Of a stretch of 12,065 nt of DNA, positions 1-6,710 are shown piece after piece. The notes under the pieces are model-generated. The model saw only the letters and a program-made list of their open reading frames with translations, was not told where the DNA came from and did not search any database. Within the stretch, counting starts at the first letter, position 1; each line of letters opens with the position of its first letter. The translations under genes and the position numbers were made by a program. Where the stretch lies: positions 1-12,065 of the forward strand of contig CAIYWO010000144.1 of assembly GCA_903929925.1 (NCBI GenBank), written 5' to 3'. The DNA comes from an uncultured beta proteobacterium (GTDB lineage: Bacteria; Pseudomonadota; Gammaproteobacteria; Burkholderiales; Burkholderiaceae_B).

Positions 1-1052
1 GCAATCACACAGGCAAACAACACCCAGTTGGTGAAGGGCACATAAATCTGCCCTCTCTCTTCGCCGGAGGTATGAATGATCAACATGCGCGGCAACAAAC
101 CCATTTGAATCGCTTGACGCGACACCGAGAACGCACCAGAGATGACCGCTTGCGACGCAATAAAGGCTGCAATTGTCGACAAAACAACCATTGGAATGAG
201 CGCCCATTCGGGTGCTAGCTTAAAAAATGGACTGTCGATTGCGCTTTTATCTGAGAGCAGTAGGGCTCCCTGTCCAAAGTAGTTCAACACCAGAGCGGGA
301 AGCACAAAGCCAAACCAAGCCAAGCGAATGGGGCGACGGCCGAAGTGCCCCATGTCTGTGTAGAGGGCTTCACCTCCCGTGACTGCCAACACCACGGCTG
401 AAAGAGCGAAGAAAGTCAGGGTGGGGTATGCCGTTGCAAACTTGAAGGCATAAAACGGATTCAACGCGAGCAATATTTGTGGATCTTGTGCAATTTGCAC
501 GATGCCCAGTAAACCGAGCACAGAGAACCAGACAATCATCACCGGTCCAAAGAACATTCCGACCATGGAGGTGCCGTGCTTTTGTATGACAAACAATCCA
601 GTCAAGATCACGAGCGCGATCGGCATGACAAAGGGCGTGAACTTGGGCGTCACAATTTCTAGTCCTTCAACAGCTGAAAGAACAGAAATTGCGGGCGTGA
701 TCATACTGTCGCCAAAAAACAGACCTGCAGCAAAGATGCCAAGCATCGTCACGATCCCGGTCAACCCCAAGGCCTGCGTACGTTCGGTCATCATTGCAAG
801 CAAAGCCAGCGAGCCGCCTTCACCTTTATTGTCGGCGCGCATGACAACAGCCACATACTTGATTGATACAACCAACATGATCGACCAAAATACAATCGAC
901 AGCATGCCCATGACATTGTCTGGTGTGACGGGAATAGGGTGGTGTCCGTTAAAAATTTCTTTCAGCGCGTAAATGGGGCTCGTTCCGATGTCGCCATAGA
1001 CGACACCGATCGCCCCAAGGGTCAGGGCGGGTAATGCTTGACGATTATTCAT
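1..1052 (-). CDS. kup: Low-affinity potassium transport protein Kup (C-terminus cut by window edge)
   Basis: Kup/HAK/KT family inner-membrane potassium transporter, which brings in K+ probably together with protons. The reverse-strand reading gives about 350 residues with no stop before the left edge; family members are near 620 residues, so the last 40% or so, including the cytosolic C-terminal part, lies outside. The N-terminal signature GVVYGDIGTSP sits at residues 16-26. The second hallmark, GGEALYTDMGHFG, is at 226-238. Several long hydrophobic segments run through the whole reading. ATG at 1050-1052 was chosen because it places the signature at the usual distance from the N-terminus; no strong ribosome binding site is visible upstream. 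puuE ends 46 bases upstream on the same strand without an obvious terminator, so read-through from puuE is possible. Family assignment is very secure; the exact start is less so. Confidence 0.95.
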   Translation of the reverse strand, partial: MNNRQALPALTLGAIGVVYGDIGTSPIYALKEIFNGHHPIPVTPDNVMGMLSIVFWSIMLVVSIKYVAVVMRADNKGEGGSLALLAMMTERTQALGLTGIVTMLGIFAAGLFFGDSMITPAISVLSAVEGLEIVTPKFTPFVMPIALVILTGLFVIQKHGTSMVGMFFGPVMIVWFSVLGLLGIVQIAQDPQILLALNPFYAFKFATAYPTLTFFALSAVVLAVTGGEALYTDMGHFGRRPIRLAWFGFVLPALVLNYFGQGALLLSDKSAIDSPFFKLAPEWALIPMVVLSTIAAFIASQAVISGAFSVSRQAIQMGLLPRMLIIHTSGEERGQIYVPFTNWVLFACVI

Positions 1053-1098
1053 GCGATTAGGATATTTTCTTTTGACGCCTCATTGTAGAGCAGGAACA

Positions 1099-2037
1099 TC
1101 ACTTGCCAGCGTATGGGTGCTGCGTTTTCCAATGGCGAGCAATATCGATGCGCCGGCAAACCCAAATGCGGTCGTGCTTCTCAAGATGGTCTAAAAAACG
1201 GATCAAACCAGCCATGCGACCTGGTCTGCCAAGCAGCCTGCAATGCATGCCGATCGACAACATCTTGGGGCAGTCCTCACCTTCGGCATACAGCACGTCG
1301 AAGCTGTCACGCAGATACTCAAAGAAATGGTGACCCGTGTTGAACCCTTGCGGTGTCGCAAAACGCATGTCGTTTGAATCAAGCGTGTATGGCACGATTA
1401 ACTGTGGGACCTGGGTGCCATCTGTCTTCGTCACCTCAGTCCAGAAGGGAAGATCATCTCCATAGTTATCACTGTCGTACTCAAACCCACCATGATCAGC
1501 CACGAGCCTACGCGTGTTAGGACTATCGCGCCCGGTATACCAACCTAACGGCCACTTACCGTTTGTAATTTCTTTGAGCATTGTGGTTGCTGCAGCCATA
1601 TGTGCTCGCTCGGTCGCCTCATCAATGCCCTGGTAATGCAACCAGCGCAGACCGTGCGAGGCAATCTCATGATCTTGCTGTAGCAAGGCCGCGGTTAGTT
1701 CTGGATGTCGCTTGAGTGCAAGTGCAACACCAAACACGGTTAAAGGTAGCTTTCGGCGCTCAAATTCGCGCAAAATTCGCCAAACGCCGGCTCTTGAGCC
1801 ATATTCATAAATCGATTCCATGCTCATGTGTCGGGCCGGATAGCTTTCAGCCCCGACGATTTCGGACAAAAATCTCTCAGAGCCTGCATCTCCGTCGAGA
1901 ACGGTGTTCTCGGCACCTTCCTCATAGTTCAGCACGAACTGAACAGCGATCTTCGCGCGTCCTGGCCAATTTGCCTGTGGGGGAAGGGCGCCGTAGCCGA
2001 CAAGTTCTCGGGGATACTGTTCTGAGTAGGCTTTCAT
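1099..2037 (-). CDS. puuE: Allantoinase PuuE (polysaccharide deacetylase-like, urate catabolism)
   Basis: Cytosolic allantoinase of the PuuE type, which opens the ring of allantoin to allantoate in urate breakdown. It evolved from NodB-type polysaccharide deacetylases and is unrelated to the amidohydrolase allantoinase. Signatures seen from the chosen start: YPRELVGYG at residues 8-16, NYEEG at 37-41 where deacetylases have TFDDG, SIYEYGSRAGVWR at 75-87, HEIASHG at 123-129, and TGRDSPNTRRL followed by a YDSDNYGDDLPFW stretch further on. The 312-residue length fits the family. The frame stays open to a TTG at 2103, which would add 22 residues, but the family normally begins just before the YPR motif, so ATG at 2035-2037 is preferred. 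Neither start has a convincing ribosome binding site. The altered NodB motif is normal for PuuE and is not damage. The gene is divergent from the srf operon and upstream of kup. No other urate genes are in the window. Confidence 0.93.
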   Translation of the reverse strand: MKAYSEQYPRELVGYGALPPQANWPGRAKIAVQFVLNYEEGAENTVLDGDAGSERFLSEIVGAESYPARHMSMESIYEYGSRAGVWRILREFERRKLPLTVFGVALALKRHPELTAALLQQDHEIASHGLRWLHYQGIDEATERAHMAAATTMLKEITNGKWPLGWYTGRDSPNTRRLVADHGGFEYDSDNYGDDLPFWTEVTKTDGTQVPQLIVPYTLDSNDMRFATPQGFNTGHHFFEYLRDSFDVLYAEGEDCPKMLSIGMHCRLLGRPGRMAGLIRFLDHLEKHDRIWVCRRIDIARHWKTQHPYAGK

Positions 2038-2112
2038 GGAGATTGTTGTATTTGATGATGTGACAAAGTGCTTACGGTAAAGCCCAAAGCTTGTGCAATG
2101 CAAGATGAAAGT

Positions 2113-2140
2113 TTGACTTAGTTTTTTTCTTAACTTTACT
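2113..2140 (+). promoter_or_regulatory. Possible sigma-70 promoter for the srf operon
   Basis: TTGACT at 2113-2118 (five of six bases match the -35 consensus) is followed after 16 bases by TTTACT at 2135-2140 (four of six match -10). A second weaker -10-like CATAAT lies at 2198-2203 without a good -35. The first pair would leave an untranslated leader of about 130 bases before srfA. This comes from reading by eye in an AT-rich stretch, so it is only a candidate. Confidence 0.35.
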
Positions 2141-2218
2141 CTTGAACGGCACCGCTGCGTGTAAAATCATTTCCGATTCTAAAACAATCAGTTAGCGCAT
2201 AATCCTCGGTGTTGCGAC

Positions 2219-2236
2219 AGCATCGTTGGTGATGCT
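2219..2236. promoter_or_regulatory. Short dyad in the srfA leader
   Basis: AGCATC and GATGCT form a perfect 6-base inverted repeat around a 6-base centre, 42 bases before the srfA start. It could be an operator or a small leader hairpin. No run of T follows, so it is not a terminator. Six base pairs can arise by chance, so support is weak. Confidence 0.2.
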
Positions 2237-2264
2237 TTGTACTGGCTTGGCGTGCAAATGAAAT

Positions 2265-2269
2265 AAGGA
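2265..2269 (+). promoter_or_regulatory. Ribosome binding site of srfA
   Basis: AAGGA lies nine bases before the ATG at 2279. An in-frame TAA at 2264-2266 closes the frame upstream, so this ATG is the first possible ATG and the site settles the start. Confidence 0.7.
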
Positions 2270-2278
2270 TTCGATTGG

Positions 2279-3709
2279 ATGGCTGGCAGTTTGCTCATTA
2301 GCGGTAATCCGCAGCATTACAAAGCAATCGGCGAGGGCGGACAACCGGTCTACTCGGTTGCTTTTCAGCTGCGTGAAGCTATCCGCCTAAAGGCGGGAGC
2401 CGAGGTCGCAGATTGCTTGGCAATCCCACAACCTAATCAACACGGGAGCGTGATTGATTGGTACGCGCCAAACCCAGGTGATGTCGTGCCATGGTCTGCT
2501 GCGACCGTTCAGGAACGCGAGCGCGCGTTAGCTGAGCTTGATACAGCCCAAAGCAAGTTAGAGGCGGCAGCGCAAGCGATGCGCGACACGTTTGGTGGTA
2601 ACTCGCAGACAGACCGCGAAAAGAACACCGCACTTCGTCTAATCACGAAGGCATTTTATTTCCCCGACCCAAATTTTATTTTTCTTGTTGGCGGTCGCCC
2701 CGTCATTACTTTCTGGGGCTTCAACACCCTAGGCGCATCCTTACCCTCTGATCCCTTTATCGGCTTACGTAGCGCGGCACCGGCAGCGGCTCCTCTCACA
2801 GAACCTGTTTCAAAACGCTCTTGGTGGTGGTGGCTATTATTGCTCTTGCTCCTGTTGTTGCTTCTGTTTTTTTTACTGCGCAGCTGCGCGCCGCAGTCTT
2901 GGCTTGCTGGGTTGCCTCTCATTACACAAACGACACCAGAGACGCAGAGTGTTCGCCCTGTGCCCGCAGAGGCAACGCCCAAGGCACCCGACACCGTCGT
3001 TGACCGAGGTATCACCACATTACGTCGCTGGTGGTCGGGCCAAACTGGCGATTCTCCGGTTGGCTCAGCAGACTCGTCTGCCAGTGTTGATCGTGGAGCG
3101 GGAGAGGGCACCGCTAACACAGAACCTGTGCCAAACAGCGCGCCTGACGCCAATGCCGCACCCGAGGCAACAACACCAACGAATAACGATACGGCACCGA
3201 GCCCGACGCCAGAGCAGTCAGTTCCGAACCCCGCGCCAGATGCCGCACAGAACGCAACACCCCCTGCAACACAAGCACCCACGACTCAAGAGCCTGCTGC
3301 GGGTAACGCAACGCCTAATGCAGGCAATCCTCTGCAGATTCCTAACTCCGCTTCCGCCAACGGCTCGACTAATTTCCTGGATGGACGCTGGAATGCTGGT
3401 GCGGGTATCCAAGACGCTAAAACAGGCAAGCCACTTCGGATGGAGTACGACTTTAGCCAAGGCAACGGTCAAGGCAAGGTCACGATTCAACGCGGCGATG
3501 GCACGCGTTGCGCTGGAGATGTCGCCGCTCAAATGCAAGGGCGCTCTTTGAATATTAACGATCGTGGTGTCGCAAAGTGTTCAGATGGCAGCACGATGGC
3601 ATTACCTAAAGTGACCTGCGTCCCCTCGGCCGATGGCCGCGCTGACTGTCAAGGGCGATACGATAACGGTACTTCTTTCCCTGTGTCGATGCGGCACGCT
3701 CCAAAATAG
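2279..3709 (+). CDS. srfA: SrfA family bitopic inner-membrane protein
   Basis: First gene of the srf operon, recognised as SrfA family from its architecture, its C-terminal sequence and its position before srfB and srfC. The protein has 476 residues. Residues 1-175 form a cytosolic domain with a short predicted coiled coil near 76-105 and the conserved-looking stretch GGRPVITFWGF at 138-148. One very hydrophobic membrane helix covers 182-200: four Trp, eleven Leu, then FFLL. No basic residue precedes it at the N-terminus, so there is no cleavable signal peptide, and SKR before the helix favours an N-in orientation. Residues 205-365 are a Pro/Ala/Thr/Asn-rich spacer. The last 110 residues look like a beta-rich periplasmic domain with four cysteines (411, 434, 447, 457), probably two disulfides. 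Biochemical function is unknown. I infer that it anchors SrfB/SrfC to the inner membrane and reaches through the periplasm. Confidence 0.8.
   Translation: MAGSLLISGNPQHYKAIGEGGQPVYSVAFQLREAIRLKAGAEVADCLAIPQPNQHGSVIDWYAPNPGDVVPWSAATVQERERALAELDTAQSKLEAAAQAMRDTFGGNSQTDREKNTALRLITKAFYFPDPNFIFLVGGRPVITFWGFNTLGASLPSDPFIGLRSAAPAAAPLTEPVSKRSWWWWLLLLLLLLLLLFFLLRSCAPQSWLAGLPLITQTTPETQSVRPVPAEATPKAPDTVVDRGITTLRRWWSGQTGDSPVGSADSSASVDRGAGEGTANTEPVPNSAPDANAAPEATTPTNNDTAPSPTPEQSVPNPAPDAAQNATPPATQAPTTQEPAAGNATPNAGNPLQIPNSASANGSTNFLDGRWNAGAGIQDAKTGKPLRMEYDFSQGNGQGKVTIQRGDGTRCAGDVAAQMQGRSLNINDRGVAKCSDGSTMALPKVTCVPSADGRADCQGRYDNGTSFPVSMRHAPK
3128..3271 (+). repeat. Imperfect repeat in the SrfA periplasmic spacer
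   Basis: Two related segments start at residues 284 (VPNSAPDANAAPEAT) and 315 (VPNPAPDAAQNATPPAT), a 31-residue period. They lie inside a low-complexity Pro/Ala/Thr/Asn region. Such segments often vary in length between strains and act as flexible spacers. The similarity is partly due to composition, so a true duplication is not certain. Confidence 0.4.
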
Positions 3710-3710
3710 T

Positions 3711-3714
3711 AGGA
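3711..3714 (+). promoter_or_regulatory. Ribosome binding site of srfB
   Basis: AGGA lies directly after the srfA stop and nine bases before the srfB ATG at 3724. It supports that start and close translational coupling to srfA. Confidence 0.7.
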
Positions 3715-3723
3715 CGACTTTAT

Positions 3724-6705
3724 ATGCTGTCAGACATTCATTCCTACGAAGATCAGACGACGTTGATCATGGGAAGTGGTGTTCAGTTTCTGGACTTTGC
3801 TGCGACCTTTATTGTGAAAGGAAAGTCTGGTGAGTTTGCCAAGATTGGCGATGCTGGCCCAATTGCAAGACTCGAAGAGGATGAGCGCACTGGCAAATTA
3901 TATTTTTCATTTGACGAACGCAAACAGCCCACACAAGCAAATTTTGATCTTGGGCAAGATCAGTCCCTAAAGCTTTTGCTGGACACGTGGCTGCCCATTC
4001 CATACTTTCGTTTCAGCCCGCCATCACGGTTCGAGGAAGGCCCTTCGAATTGGGCACGTGCTCGCATTACTGAAGTTGCTCCAGGTTCAGACCCAGAGGG
4101 ACATACCCATCGGATCACGTTTGCGTTTGATACGAAGGTGTTACCGGCGCGCAGTGACACGTCGTACATGGGTCCCTCAGATGATGACGTCAAAGCGGGC
4201 ACCAGTTTTGCCTTTGCACATCGCGCGCATGAAATGGGCTGGTTCCTTGACCAGAAATGGATTGATGGTTGGCTTCGAGAAATTTTTGCTGAATTAGGCA
4301 GACCGCGTCTCAAAAAAGATGCGGAAGATATTCGTACCGATAGTAACGATCTCCATCATCAGGCACATTACCTAAACGTACTTCACCTTCTAGGTACTCA
4401 GCTCAGCCTGCCTGAGATCAAGGTTATTTCAAACGCACCGAACGATTTGTATAAGCCAATACCCGTCGACTTAGTGCTGGATATTGGTAACTCAAGAAGT
4501 TGTGGGATTTTGATTGAGGATCATCCTCAAGAGAGCGATGGTTTGCGCCGTCGTTATGAATTGTCACTGCGTGATTTATCTCGACCAGAATATATTTACA
4601 GCGAAGCCTTTGAAAGTCGCGTAGAGTTTTCGCAAGCCAGTTTTGGTAAGGACCACTTTTCCGTACAGAGCGGGCGCAGCGATGCTTTTTTATGGCCAAC
4701 CATTGCGCGAGTGGGTCATGAAGCAGGGCGCCTAGCGAGTCTGCGGCGCGGGACCGAGGGGGCAACGGGGCTTTCTAGCCCGAAGCGCTACCTTTGGGAT
4801 CAAGAAAGCTTCGAACCAGGCTGGCGCTTCAATACATCGTACATCAAGCTCGACGCTGAGCCGCATGCAACTGCTGCACCCGTTTCACGCCTGATTAATG
4901 AATTGGGTGAAGCGCTCTATACGCTCGAACCAAATGACAGGATGCCAGTATTCCATCCTCACTACTCGCGTAGTTCGCTCATGACCTTCATGTTGAGCGA
5001 GGTTCTGGCACAAGCGCTTGCACAGATAAATAGTCCAGCTCAACGCCTACGACAAAGTCATGCGCGTGTGCCACGTCATCTTCGCTCCATTATCCTCACC
5101 GTTCCTCCGGCGATGCCTCAGCCTGAGCGCAAGATTTTTGAGCAACGCATGAACCAGGCCATTGGGCTCATTTGGAAAAGCCTAGGCTGGCACCCAGAGG
5201 ACGCCGGTGTCGAGACCGACGAGGATCGCGAACTTGCGTTCCCGCGGTTTCCAGAAGTGCATATTCAATGGGACGAGGCCACCTGCGGACAGGTTGTCTA
5301 TCTGTTTAGCGAAACACAGAATAGTTTCGGGGGCCGCCCTGAGGAGTTCTTCGCGGCACTTGCTCGCCCAGACCAAGCTCCGCGTGCAGGAAATACAGAT
5401 CCTTACATTTCTATTGCGACGATCGACATTGGTGGTGGCACGACTGACTTAGTGATCAACGAATACTCACTGGACAAGGGTGAGGGAGGCGCTAACCGCT
5501 CTGGGGGTGGTGGCGCGTACATTGTTCCAGAGCAACGCTTTCGCGATGGCTTTAAGATTGCCGGAGACGACATCGTGCTGGATGTCATTCGTCTCGTCGT
5601 GATCCCGTCTGTTGTCGAGGCGTTTAAGGCGGCCGGTGTTCCGGAACCTGATGCACTTGTCTCTCGTTTGATGGGGAGTGAATCGCTTGATGCCCAGATT
5701 TCTGTATTACGTCAGCAGCTGACACTGCAGGTTCTATATCCCGTAGCGCTACGTATTATCAAAGAGTACGAAAAGTATGACCCGCTAGAGCCTGGCAACC
5801 TAGGCGTTGTGTCCGTGAACGATTTGTTAACAGACTACGCTCGCCCAACACCTGATGTGCTGGACTACGTCAATGCCGCTGTCCATCGTGCTGCCGGGGC
5901 CCAGGCCGCCGGCTTTGATGTGCTCGACATAGGTGTACAGATCAACCTACGACGTTTGCACGAACACTTTGTACGTGGAGAGATCAGTATCTGCAAGTCG
6001 CTCAAAGCGTTGTCCGAAGTGATCTATGCCTATCAGCCTGATGTGCTGTTACTGACCGGACGGCCGTCACGCATGCCAGGTGTGCTTGCCTTTGTTCGTT
6101 CGCTGCTTTCGCTACCAGCCGGCCGGATACTTCCTCTGCACCAATATAAAACCGGTCCCTGGTACCCGTTTCACAAGAACGGCCGTGTGGATGATCCAAA
6201 GAGCACGGCAGCCGTGGGCGCGATGCTTTGTTTATTGAGTCGCAGCTTGCGCCTACCGAATTTCTTCTTTCGCTCTGCCGCCTTCAAGCCCTACTCAACG
6301 CTGCGTTACATGGGCATGATCGATAACAACAATGCGATTAAAGAAGCTAACGTATTCTTCCGGGACATCGATTTAGACAATCCGGACTATGACTTCCCAG
6401 ATACAACATTCGAAGTTCGCGGGGCCATGCGCTTAGGATTTCGTCAGCTCGATGCGGACCGTTGGCCTGCGTCGCCTCTTTATACCTTGACGATTGACGA
6501 TCGCGATTTAAGAGAAAAACTTGCCGCCAAGGGTGTTGTACTCAAGGTTTCATTGCGTCGCAACGAGCGCGCAGGCGCGGAAAGTTTCGAACTCGCCTCG
6601 GTAGAAGGTGGCTCTAAGAGCAAAGTGAAATTCAAACTCAACACAATGATCGATGCTGGCCTAGGTGACTCGCAGTATTGGCTCGACAGCGGCAGCGTAA
6701 GGTAA
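3724..6705 (+). CDS. srfB: SrfB, large actin/Hsp70-like ATPase-fold protein
   Basis: SrfB family protein (Pfam SrfB) of 993 residues, very close to the roughly 1000 residues usual for the family. The start is supported by the AGGA site and by the family-like N-terminus with SGVQFLDF at 18-25. The actin/Hsp70 nucleotide-binding signatures are all readable: phosphate-1 loop LDIGNSRSCG with Asp at 253, a TVPPAMPQPER stretch in the middle that recalls the Hsp70 ITVPA segment, phosphate-2 loop IDIGGGTTD at 567-575, and an adenosine-loop-like LLTGRPSRMPGV near 776-787. There is no signal peptide or membrane helix, so it should be cytosolic. A 250-residue N-terminal domain precedes the ATPase core, and about 150 residues follow it. 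I infer an ATP-driven scaffold or chaperone-like switch working with SrfA and SrfC. Members were named as virulence factors in Salmonella, but direct biochemical roles are poorly known. The gene lies 14 bases after srfA and 5 before srfC. Confidence 0.95.
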   Translation: MLSDIHSYEDQTTLIMGSGVQFLDFAATFIVKGKSGEFAKIGDAGPIARLEEDERTGKLYFSFDERKQPTQANFDLGQDQSLKLLLDTWLPIPYFRFSPPSRFEEGPSNWARARITEVAPGSDPEGHTHRITFAFDTKVLPARSDTSYMGPSDDDVKAGTSFAFAHRAHEMGWFLDQKWIDGWLREIFAELGRPRLKKDAEDIRTDSNDLHHQAHYLNVLHLLGTQLSLPEIKVISNAPNDLYKPIPVDLVLDIGNSRSCGILIEDHPQESDGLRRRYELSLRDLSRPEYIYSEAFESRVEFSQASFGKDHFSVQSGRSDAFLWPTIARVGHEAGRLASLRRGTEGATGLSSPKRYLWDQESFEPGWRFNTSYIKLDAEPHATAAPVSRLINELGEALYTLEPNDRMPVFHPHYSRSSLMTFMLSEVLAQALAQINSPAQRLRQSHARVPRHLRSIILTVPPAMPQPERKIFEQRMNQAIGLIWKSLGWHPEDAGVETDEDRELAFPRFPEVHIQWDEATCGQVVYLFSETQNSFGGRPEEFFAALARPDQAPRAGNTDPYISIATIDIGGGTTDLVINEYSLDKGEGGANRSGGGGAYIVPEQRFRDGFKIAGDDIVLDVIRLVVIPSVVEAFKAAGVPEPDALVSRLMGSESLDAQISVLRQQLTLQVLYPVALRIIKEYEKYDPLEPGNLGVVSVNDLLTDYARPTPDVLDYVNAAVHRAAGAQAAGFDVLDIGVQINLRRLHEHFVRGEISICKSLKALSEVIYAYQPDVLLLTGRPSRMPGVLAFVRSLLSLPAGRILPLHQYKTGPWYPFHKNGRVDDPKSTAAVGAMLCLLSRSLRLPNFFFRSAAFKPYSTLRYMGMIDNNNAIKEANVFFRDIDLDNPDYDFPDTTFEVRGAMRLGFRQLDADRWPASPLYTLTIDDRDLREKLAAKGVVLKVSLRRNERAGAESFELASVEGGSKSKVKFKLNTMIDAGLGDSQYWLDSGSVR
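6698..6702 (+). promoter_or_regulatory. Ribosome binding site of srfC
   Basis: TAAGG at the very end of srfB lies eight bases before the ATG at 6711. It favours this ATG over the in-frame TTG at 6678, which would overlap srfB by 28 bases and has no such site. Confidence 0.65.
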
Positions 6706-6710
6706 TTAGC

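Noticed and set aside
502..972. Plus-strand open frame of 156 codons
   Set aside because: It lies entirely antisense to the well-supported kup gene, its protein is rich in Thr/Ile/Pro without recognisable motifs, and it has no ribosome binding site.
2038..2103. 22-residue N-terminal extension of puuE from a TTG codon
   Set aside because: The family begins near the YPRELVGYG motif, and the extension has no supporting ribosome binding site.
2232..2261. Possible nine-residue leader peptide (MLCTGLACK) before srfA
   Set aside because: No ribosome binding site precedes it, no attenuator follows, and very short frames like this occur by chance.
2656..3282. Minus-strand open frame of 208 codons
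   Set aside because: Antisense to srfA. Its Gly/Ala/Val-rich product is what the Pro/Ala-rich spacer and Leu run give on the opposite strand.
6678..6710. Upstream TTG start for srfC
   Set aside because: It overlaps srfB and lacks a ribosome binding site, while ATG 6711 has TAAGG at a good distance.
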